DNA from: Ancylostoma caninum | Lineage: Eukaryota > Nematoda > Chromadorea > Rhabditida > Ancylostomatidae | Direction: 5' to 3' | Assembly (NCBI GenBank): GCA_037903475.1 | Contig: JBAJFG010000475.1 | Coordinates: 682,001 to 746,000 of the forward strand | Length of the DNA stretch: 64,000 bases | Shown: piece after piece, positions 58,501 to 64,000 of the stretch | Layout: the number at the start of each line of letters is the position of its first letter | Position numbering within the stretch: the first letter of the stretch is position 1 | Translations under genes and position numbers: made by a program | Notes under the pieces: generated by a model | The model's database searches: none | The model's input: the letters and a program-made list of their open reading frames with translations, nothing else | Told to the model about the DNA's origin: nothing

Positions 58501-61500
58501 GCATTTGCTCGGCGTCCACTCAGACTAAGAGAGCTTTCTAGCTTCTTTTTGCAGCACCTTAGACACAGACTCTAATTATGCCCCCTAATTACCCTTGCCG
58601 AACACTTGTGTTTCAATTCAGCATCAGACAAAATATTCCTACATCTCTCCACATTCGTCCCTAATAGAATCTCACATAGGTGTGGCCTCATTAAGTTCAT
58701 TTCCTAGGTATAAGTTAACTCCCATTTTGAATAGGTGCATCTTCGTACCTCGTTTCTTTCACATATTCCATTCTTTCCGCTCAAATTTTTTGCCTTCTTG
58801 AGCTGAACAACTGCTTTGCTTTCATTTTGTATTACATTTGTCTCCATTTACAATATCCTTTCGATTACCTTCATTTGAGAAAAACGTGGGCCGAATTCCG
58901 GCTTTCTATATTCAAAGGGTTTTTTTTTTGTTTTTTCGAGGTTTTTTGAACTTTCAACTTCCTATATTTTGATTCTTACTTCTGCCCATTTTTTTCCAAA
59001 CTTTCGAGCTAGTATCATACCTTGAGCTGCCGTCTTCCCGGCTGACTAGAGCAGTATTGTCATCCCAAATTTATATCATGATTTTTTTACCCGACTTGAA
59101 TATTTCGCTTGTCAAAGGTAACCTGAAAATTTTCCGAATTCTCGAGCATTTTCCCGATCTCCAGCTCCAAATCACGAATAAAGCCATAGCATTGAAAACG
59201 GAAACGGATGAGCCAGGAAAGTAATTAGATATAGGTTCAGTTGCGGCAGTTGATACAATTTTCCAATTTATGCCTTTCCATTTATATTGTGTGCACGTGG
59301 GTATGTGGTCCGTGCTATTTATTTATCGATTGTATCTCATGAAACTAGCAAAATAAGGGAAAGATCCGTCAAAATTTAGTTAATTTTTCAAACTAGCAGC
59401 AATACCGAAGTATGGGAACACTGCGAACTCAAATGATCGCGTAGAAGAGAAATGAGGTCCCTGAAAAAACGCCATAATGGCATGATTTCTGCGCGTACTA
59501 CATTGATGGCCTCCACAATATGCACATTCTGCTTAAAGAGTTCATGCAGGCATTATCTTTACCTGTCAAAATCCAAACGAGTGTTGTTAGTTCTAAAAAG
59601 TTCCAATTAATTGGCTATTTCAAGAATTTTTCATTAATTTTTCTTAATGATTCAATAGCATAAATCACTGAGGACAGATTTGGCCGGCTGCACAGTCGGG
59701 AATCGAGCCTGAGGACTGATTCAAGAGTAATAGATATTTTAAAAAGTCCCAATGTTTTCAAATAGATTATATAAGAGCGTATTCGTGAGAAAAGCTATGT
59801 CTTATGTCAGAAATGTGGGGGGTCTTGCATAAACGAACACTAAGCTTTAAATGGGAACACGCTTTAGACTTAATCGCCCTCATCATTTCTGATATTCTGG
59901 GACCTCTTCAAAAGCTAATGTTCAATCTTCAGCTTGGAGGCCTCGACGTTGTGCTGTCTCATCTCTCCGGTAGCCATGTAGCCGCCTCCATCGAAGCCTC
60001 TGGTGTCCTTACACAGCTCACAAATCCTCAGCACGCCTTCGTCCAACTTCACAATGTAGGACCGATCCTGGTCAGGCTACTGGGTAAGGCAAGGATTTGG
60101 CATGCGTCGAGATGAACAGAGAGCATCTAGTCTTTGCAGACCTCATTGACAACTGCAACACTGGTGAAACACTGCTTCTGGTCTCCGCTGCCCTATCGAA
60201 TGTCTCGATGCAAGACCCGCAGGCTGTTGATGTCCTTTATCAGTAGGTTACAAATTGTTTCATTTGAGTGATCCAGAAAATCGAGCCAGAACTTCAGAAA
60301 CAACGCCATCATTCGGCTCATCAACGCCTACAATCGGCAGGACTGCTCAACTATCTTTGTACAAGAACAGGTGCGTGCTCTGAGTTAAGCTGCTCCCTAT
60401 TCACTAAATTCACACCTTTAGATCGTCACAGTCTTATCTCGGCTAGCGGCCCGACGATACGAGGAAGCCCTCGTCTCACAAGGCGCCGTCCCGATGCTGC
60501 TCGAGATGCTCACTGTGACCGATAGTCACCACTCGGACTACTGCCGACGCATTCGCTACAAGGTCGGCGAACAGATGAATCCTGCTGGGTTAGCTGGAAA
60601 TTTCCTCGCTTCATTTTCAGGCAGCCGTGTGTATCGGAACCCTCGCAGCCACGGGCGTCGGACTCAAGGCACTTTATATCAACCAAGGTAATTTGTTCAT
60701 TTATTTGATACGCCTGAAGGCGTGCTGTGAAACTCAGAGCTAACAATTACCAAAGCTTGAACTAGCCGAAAATGACGAACAAGATTAGAAAGAAAAAACA
60801 AAAGAACAATGACAAACGATATCAATCAATCTGTCTATCCTGGAGATGAAACCAAATTCTTGTTTGAAAACTTACCATACCTTAAGATTCTTTAGGCAAA
60901 CGTTAGGTATGGGCGATTGCCTTCGTGGTAGGGTGGGGAGAGGGGGGGGCGGGTGTGGGGTGAGGGGTGGGGGTACATTGGAGCAGCCCTCACAGGGCAG
61001 ATATCCCTAACTAAATAGAATGATAGCACAATCGTTGCGGTCCACTTTTCTTGAAATTATTTACTCCACACCAAGAAAAACGTTCAGCTGATCGCCCAAA
61101 TCGGTTTTTATTTGTATCCTCAGTCTCATATAGCTGAAATTCCAATTGCCAAAACTATTGAATATGAAGGACAATTTCAATCTTTTTAACCTCGAATAAG
61201 AAAGTTATAAGAGTAGGAGAAGTATATTTTGTGTTGTTTTATTTTGAACTGCATGCGAAATTATTAGTCAGTTTATTCGGAACGACCAACATTTCGGAGT
61301 CATCTCGTTCCTCACGGCCTCGTAAGGCACTGATGATGACTAGTTAGGGTCTCGTGCAGTTCAACATAAAACAACGCGAAATCCATTCAAGCCATGCTGA
61401 GATTTATCAATATGTGTATTTCTTTTTTGTTTTTCAGCCTATGCAATCCTAACTCATGTTCTCGAGATGGAAAGTTCTCCAGCGAACCCTCTGAATATGA

Positions 61501-61559
61501 TCTGCACCAACATTCGCAACAGGCTCGAGAGCAAATACCAGATCGAAAGTGCGGTGTAG
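37182..61559 (+). CDS. insc-1: Inscuteable (INSC) family cell-polarity adaptor
   Basis: Inscuteable links the Par3/Par6/aPKC cortical complex to LGN/Pins and G-alpha, orienting spindles in asymmetric division. Eighteen exons fit phase to phase: 37182-37524, 41261-41326, 41467-41564, 42868-42969, 44930-45021, 45173-45277, 48886-48988, 49087-49224, 56000-56154, 56220-56357, 56415-56531, 56674-56802, 59933-60083, 60140-60242, 60298-60370, 60422-60562, 60621-60687 and 61438-61559, about 746 codons. Evidence for the family: an LGN-binding-like segment first, armadillo-like repeats in the C-terminal half, and a final E-S-A-V resembling the PDZ ligand of vertebrate INSC. The 5' end is not found. Weak points are the start of exon 1 (37162, 37182 or 37269), the acceptor at 48886 (a stronger one at 48876 needs another exon), and the donor GTTCGT at 56155. 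Large introns carry transposons. Confidence 0.8.
40302..40588. mobile_element. hAT-like non-autonomous element, copy 1
   Basis: Bounded by CAGTGGTGCCCCC and, inverted, CAGTGGTGGATAAGTGAACG. The interior shares GAGAATGGGTYGC, TCGAAATTACTT and GGGTCCCCA...GACCCCACTT blocks and poly-C tracts with the element at 51769-52890. The flanking 8-mers (CTATGTAT and CTAGTTTG) match poorly, so target duplication is eroded or the ends are off. It lies in the first large intron of the inscuteable gene. Confidence 0.65.
40967..41098. repeat. Large hairpin, two ~56-bp arms
   Basis: The left arm at 40967-41022 (AATTTTCCGTTTCTGTACAC, then CACGCCCATTTTG) pairs with the right arm at 41043-41098 at about 88-90% identity around a 20-base loop. 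Intronic, about 160 bases before the inscuteable exon at 41261. It may be a short foldback transposon; transcribed, it would form a long RNA hairpin. Confidence 0.8.
41261..49224 (+). CDS. insc-1: Inscuteable linker exons, Ser/Pro-rich
   Basis: Seven exons between the LGN-binding part and the helical repeats: 41261-41326, 41467-41564, 42868-42969, 44930-45021, 45173-45277, 48886-48988 and 49087-49224. Entry and exit phases chain without conflict (2-2, 2-1, 1-1, 1-0, 0-0, 0-1, 1-1). The peptide is Ser/Thr/Pro-rich: CSSLSSSTGNLSTSPK, HSTLDLIDSYKFHENY, HSRPPPAYDQ and KSMRSDSTLSVDSG, then the acidic SREEREDKEPLEE. PPPAY is a PPxY-type motif that could bind WW domains. Such a linker is likely disordered and a target of kinases. 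The middle exons were placed by splice signals, open phase and composition rather than by homology, so individual exons are less certain than the ends of the gene. A further in-phase candidate exon with a stop lies at 43309-43415. Confidence 0.55.
47702..48199 (+). other. Unexplained 165-codon open frame
   Basis: One of the longer open frames without a known family in the window, inside a large inscuteable intron. It includes KLLDELHGIILLLSSPTSIG, CTVSEEFQLHSNCKVVYRVF and GAGRSISGRQPLFIYWPSYL. After the stop the same frame stays open for about 70 more codons (FRRISNARAYDLAAPARYFH and beyond). The second half is GC-richer than its surroundings. It could be an eroded transposon protein, a cassette exon or chance. 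I do not recognise it. Confidence 0.25.
50511..51025. mobile_element. 515-bp palindromic MITE / foldback element
   Basis: The ends AAGGGAAGGATACTTCATCA (50511) and, inverted, AAGGGAAGGGTACTTCATCA (51025) start arms that pair through CTGCCTTACG, AAATCTGTTTTCA and GAGGAGYTRTACYCG blocks. Inner segments also pair (GGTAAGTCTCTCGCT with AGCGAGAGGCTTACC). The 70-codon open frame at 50668-50880 is the palindrome's interior, not a gene. Located in the ~6.8-kb inscuteable intron 49225-55999. Confidence 0.8.
51769..52890. mobile_element. hAT-like element with 8-bp target duplication, copy 2
   Basis: The ends CAGTGGCGGACGCAGGGGGA and, inverted, CAGTGAAAGAAAGTGAGCGG are flanked by a perfect 8-base direct repeat ATACATAT (51761-51768 and 52891-52898), the signature of hAT transposition. 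The outer 110 and 150 bases match copy 1 at 40302-40588; the middle is occupied by an unrelated inserted repeat (51877-52734). No transposase. Poly-G and poly-C tracts near the ends are shared with copy 1. Confidence 0.8.
51877..52734 (+). mobile_element. RTE-like noncoding element inside the hAT copy
   Basis: Starts AGATGGTATGCCCGGCTTCG and ends with a CATACAAACACGCAAACAAA-type run and TATATATACAGAT, a layout common to short RTE-derived repeats in nematodes. AGAT at both edges may be the target duplication. Inside, at about 52090-52560, four units recur with ~118-base spacing; each contains TCGTGCTCAGCATATTGGAG or a variant and an AAATCRATA block. The same unit type occurs at 18.5 and 20.1 kb. 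Confidence 0.65.
52900..53238 (-). other. Unexplained 112-codon open frame
   Basis: Begins 10 bases outside the hAT right end and reads HIRSVPRNSCSDALTALEKS, RLRDALDGSNLDAHKWNASV and SRRIITNRSHPLHRIRKALV. The composition is protein-like and basic. It lies antisense in an inscuteable intron. It could be an eroded transposon-derived sequence. No family recognised. Confidence 0.25.
53239..55999. other. Intronic sequence, nothing recognised
   Basis: Lies before the inscuteable exon at 56000. AT-rich, with a short GGTAAGG/CCTTACC hairpin at about 53323-53345 and a 126-codon minus frame at 54255-54635 of no evident family. No RNA gene seen. Confidence 0.4.
56000..60687 (+). CDS. insc-1: Inscuteable helical and armadillo-like repeat exons
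   Basis: Nine exons (56000 to 60687) encode the helical domain that in INSC wraps around LGN and binds partners such as Par3/Bazooka. The peptide order follows vertebrate INSC: VVKLQVNELQRDAAEAGLPL, then ALEHLIHLVLFGDELCLEAI, LLRALAVLCGVSKGCLSLLA, GGLDVVLSHLSG, IEASGVLTQLTNPQHAFVQL, ETLLLVSAALSNVSMQDPQA, NNAIIRLINAYNRQDCSTIF, IVTVLSRLAARRYEEALVSQ, GAVPMLLEMLTV and AAVCIGTLAATG. Phases are 1-0, 0-0, 0-0, 0-0, 0-1, 1-2, 2-0, 0-0 and 0-1. Intron 60243-60297 is only 55 bases. The exon 56000-56154 uses a weak donor (GTTCGT); a frameshift is the alternative explanation for the change of frame there. The intron at 56803-59932 contains a minisatellite. Confidence 0.82.
57937..58165. repeat. Minisatellite, ~50-bp period
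   Basis: Units contain GCGCACCCTTATCACAGTGG and CATCTCCCCCACTTYTGGG. GCGCAC recurs at 57943, 57992, 58061, 58111 and (as GCGCAG) 58161, a 49-50 base period with one enlarged unit in which TTATCACAGTGGTGGACCC is doubled. Units are about 90% identical and abut directly with no spacers. Confidence 0.85.
58369..58400. repeat. Perfect 16-bp tandem duplication
   Basis: TTATTATAAGTCATGA occurs at 58369-58384 and 58385-58400. It sits at the presumed 3' end of the interspersed repeat and may be tail slippage or a target duplication. Confidence 0.75.
58401..59932. other. Intronic sequence, nothing recognised
   Basis: The remaining part of the inscuteable intron before the exon at 59933. T-rich, with no gene or repeat structure that I can support. 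Confidence 0.4.
60928..60974 (+). repeat. G-rich tract with quadruplex potential
   Basis: Successive GGGTGGGGAG, AGGGGGGGGCGGG, TGTGGGGTGAGGGG and TGGGGG runs lie on the coding strand in the last intron (60688-61437) of the inscuteable gene. More than four G-runs with short loops fit G-quadruplex rules in DNA or pre-mRNA. Conservation unknown. Confidence 0.6.
61438..61559 (+). CDS. insc-1: Inscuteable terminal exon with PDZ ligand
   Basis: The acceptor TTTTCAG ends at 61437; phase-1 entry joins G+CC to give Ala. The exon encodes 39 further residues including THVLEMESSPANPLNMICTN and ends KYQIESAV-TAG at 61557-61559. The last four residues E-S-A-V fit a class I PDZ ligand (S/T-x-V) and match the position and pattern of the E-S-F-V end of vertebrate INSC. 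A functional PDZ ligand would let the protein bind polarity scaffolds such as Par3. Confidence 0.82.
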
Positions 61560-61676
61560 TGCTGCCATCGTCGTGCGCTCACCCCGATGACGACCCTAAA
61601 GGCTCGACGACGGCTGCTCGTTGAACGCAACGTTTACTCGACTGTTGCCTGTATAAAAAACCATGACTGTTCACAG

Positions 61677-61682
61677 TTTATT
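61677..61682 (-). terminator. Poly(A) signal of the MsrA gene
   Basis: TTTATT on the plus strand is AATAAA on the minus strand, 149 bases past the MsrA stop codon. It lies upstream of the plus-strand signal at 61752, so the two convergent mRNAs should overlap at their 3' ends. Confidence 0.5.
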
Positions 61683-61751
61683 GCGGTTTTCACTTATCCT
61701 GTCCTGTATATACTTACGTACATTGTACTATACAAAGAAGAACATAAATGA

Positions 61752-61757
61752 AATAAA
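61752..61757 (+). terminator. insc-1: Poly(A) signal of the inscuteable gene
   Basis: AATAAA lies 193 bases after the inscuteable stop codon, in A-rich context. It is the first canonical signal downstream on this strand and lies about 75 bases before the stop codon of the opposing MsrA gene. Confidence 0.55.
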
Positions 61758-61830
61758 AAATTAGCCGTTATATACACGCAGTGCAATGATGAGGTAGATG
61801 TATGTACGGCAAGAAGGAGTGGAGCGAGCC

Positions 61831-62245
61831 TCAGTGACACGCTCTGGGGTCACCTCCTGAAGAGGCGAACCGCTTCACCTTCTCCACTAGGCTCTCGGAC
61901 AATCCGTGTTGTCGTTTCAGCTCCTCCAGCTCTGAGAAGTCCGTGTAACCAGCACAGAAGGCATTCATCTGAAGAAAAAATATTCCAGAAAAAACACGGA
62001 ATTTAAAAAAAAAACCACGGTTAGACTCACCTTGGCAGCCAAAATTGAATCAGCAACCTGACTGTCACTGAGTTTCAGCTGAAAGAGATCTTGAAGTTAT
62101 ACCGCCGACCGAGAGCACGAAAATTACGACCAACCTCGTCGAAGATGTCCTTCTTATTTCGGAGCCAGTACTTTTGGTGATAATCTTCGGCTTGATAAAA
62201 TTTATCCAGCTTTACGACATAGGTTTCTATTTCGCCAAACTTCGC
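61831..62245 (-). CDS. msra-1: Peptide-methionine (S)-S-oxide reductase A, 3' exons (partial)
   Basis: MsrA reduces methionine S-sulfoxide in proteins, a repair step after oxidative damage. Three exons read on the minus strand: 62245-62135, 62078-62031 and 61968-61831, all joined in phase 0. They encode KFGEIETYVVKLDKFYQAED followed by YHQKYWLRN (the FxxAEDYHQKY motif of MsrA), then LKLSDSQVADSILAAK, then MNAFCAGYTDFSELEELKRQ and the end GGDPRACH. The Cys in the FCAGY segment and the C-terminal Cys are candidates for resolving cysteines. The N-terminal part with the catalytic GCFWG motif is not found between 62246 and 64000, so upstream exons are probably beyond the window edge. The gene converges on the inscuteable gene, with stop codons 271 bases apart. 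Confidence 0.85.
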
Positions 62246-64000
62246 CTGAAAATAAAAACAAAGAGTTGCTTACCCTGTTTAGCAATAGCTATAGCCAGTT
62301 CCAAAAATGAAATGGGCTGAAAATTTGTGCCACCTCCTACCAGCACGAGTACCGCTAAATTTTACGCGTTGATTCCGCTTCAATATCATACCAACTGCTT
62401 CCCTTGTGAAATGGTCTTTGTATAGAATTATAATAGAAACATACCTAATAGGATGCTCGTAAACTTGAAGAGAATTTTAAAGACAAAAAAATCAATAGCG
62501 AATTTTTTTTCAAAGTTTGATTCCTTTTGATCCTTTTCAATTTCGATTTAGATTTTTTAACGTTAGATTTTTCAAGAACACATGTGCAGAGTTTGGACTT
62601 TATTAAAGCGAGTTATGGGAAGTACCAAAAACATTATTTAGGTTTTTTGCTATCCCAAGAAGTGACCATGAAACCCGTAGCAAGCAGTGTGCAGAAAAAA
62701 CAACACAACAGATAGAGCATGGAGAAAACCGTTTTTTTTATAAGAGGGCTTAATTTAAAGTTTTCGACCCACTCCAAAACACTTCTGAACGGTCTTATAC
62801 TTTGCATATCTGCTTGTTCTTTATTCCCCATACATTCCCTTCCAATATAGTTGTTTTCTTGTGGCCATGACTGGTCAGACTTTTTCTCATTTCACCAAAT
62901 TATCAGTTTGAAAAGAAAGTATCCTTTGCCTGAATACATTATTTTGCGCAAAGTAATGAAAACCAACACAAGCACCCATGCTGTAACTGTGTTTGTCCAC
63001 TTCTTTGCAAGACAACATTCATGGGAACAGTTTAGTACAAAGGTTCTGGGAAGGTGGCAGTATTTTAAGGCAATGAATACTCTCTTGGCGATGCGACTGC
63101 ATTTCAGCGATTGAGAGCTCACGTATGACAGAATGGAGAGAATAGGCTTGCATAGAATGATCGTGTTTCCAACTTCAGATTACAATGCTTGACTTATACA
63201 AATCAAGTTGCTTTTTACCGTAAATGTGATGGTCCCGCCCGACAATGTGAGATATGTAAAGCTGAGTCAGTCTCGACATTATCGTCGTCACTATGTATAC
63301 TCAAGGTTGTACATTCATCATTCATCCACGTTGTTTGCACTCTGCCGTCAACAATCAAAAAAAAAAACACACACACACAGGATGGTGAAGAGTCAGAAAA
63401 GAACCTCCGCCAAAATTTGCTTGTGGAAAGCTTGGCTGCATGCGTCAGCCTCACTGGAAAGCAAAAAGGCTGTGAGTGCATTTTGTCATATTCACTGTCA
63501 GATGGAAACAGTAACACAACTGGACGGAATTAACATGTGTTTGAAAAAAAATTCTTTCGAAGCTGAAAGAAAGAGAAATGCAAGAACTCTGCCAGTAGCC
63601 AAGAGAACCTTCCCAGGAAAATGCTAGCTTAAGAAAAACTGTAATTATCGTTGACGCATATTCGAGCTGACAATTCGCAAGAATTGACCAGGATTTGTGT
63701 CTTTCTGTTATTTCTATTTGAAAGGGTTTCCTTAAAGAAGCATAGGGTAATCGAAATCTGCTCCGCTTTTCTCAACGAAGCATACACTTGCATATCCAGA
63801 GGGTTACTGGGAAAGCACAACACTAAAAAAATCTCCCACAGGCAATGGGTCCATAGGGCGTAGATGTGAGCAAACGCTTTTGCCTATCTTACACTAAGCC
63901 CGGGACCGCATGCATCAATGAGATCATCCATGGTAAACGTGTTGACACTATACAAACCTACGCATCGTTAACATGTCGCGGCAATACGTTTACCCTGGGT
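62246..64000. other. Probable MsrA intron, no exon recognised
   Basis: No GCFWG-type or other MsrA exon was seen on the minus strand, and no other gene on the plus strand. Open frames at 63189-63627 overlap in several frames and include a CA microsatellite (63368-63380). The stretch may be a long intron, or the window may cut the gene here. Confidence 0.4.

Noticed and set aside
63189..63627. Overlapping open frames with a CA microsatellite near the right edge
   Set aside because: Three frames are open at once across simple sequence, with no similarity to MsrA N-terminal motifs.

Overview
The window reads as nuclear DNA of a nematode, most likely a clade V (strongylid or hookworm-like) species. 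Reasons: split genes with short exons, many short introns and T-rich TTTCAG acceptors; recognisable metazoan proteins; and dense interspersed repeats of kinds common in nematodes (CR1-type LINEs, Tc1/mariner elements, palindromic MITEs, hAT and RTE-like repeats). The species assignment is inference. I see no prokaryotic genes, CRISPR arrays, rRNA or convincing tRNA genes.

Host genes are sparse. (1) 3915-6334 (+): a secreted protein with four EF-hands, in six exons. (2) About 37182-61559 (+): a very large gene for an Inscuteable (INSC) family cell-polarity adaptor. I rebuilt it from 18 exons with consistent splice phases: an LGN/Pins-binding segment at 37.2-37.5 kb, a Ser/Pro-rich linker at 41.3-49.2 kb, armadillo-like repeats at 56.0-60.7 kb and a C-terminal E-S-A-V PDZ ligand at 61.56 kb. 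(3) 61831-62245 (-): the last three exons of a peptide-methionine sulfoxide reductase A (MsrA) gene, convergent with the inscuteable gene, whose 5' part lies past the right edge.

The rest is mostly transposon-rich intergenic and intronic DNA. A nearly intact CR1-like LINE (10088-14044) encodes an ORF1-like region, an endonuclease and a reverse transcriptase in one frame. It is broken by a 462-bp palindromic MITE with TTAA (or TA) target duplication, whose removal restores the reading frame exactly, and by one later single-base frameshift. At 17.3-26.7 kb three more LINE remnants, a mariner/Tc1 element and repeats with a ~115-118 bp internal period are stacked. There a LINE sits in a mariner element, which sits between the long inverted repeats of an outer element. 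At 33.4-35.5 kb lie a palindromic MITE, a direct duplication and a degenerate mariner. The inscuteable introns hold two related CAGTG-ended hAT-like repeats (40.3 and 51.8 kb; the second has a perfect 8-bp target duplication and carries an RTE-like insertion), a palindromic element (50.5 kb) and a 50-bp minisatellite (57.9 kb).

The three host genes show no evident pathway link. The most informative observations are the inscuteable gene with its two conserved interaction ends, the frame-restoring MITE insertion, and the nested mobile elements. I did not find a clear new system. Several open reading frames of unknown origin are recorded as low-confidence leads.
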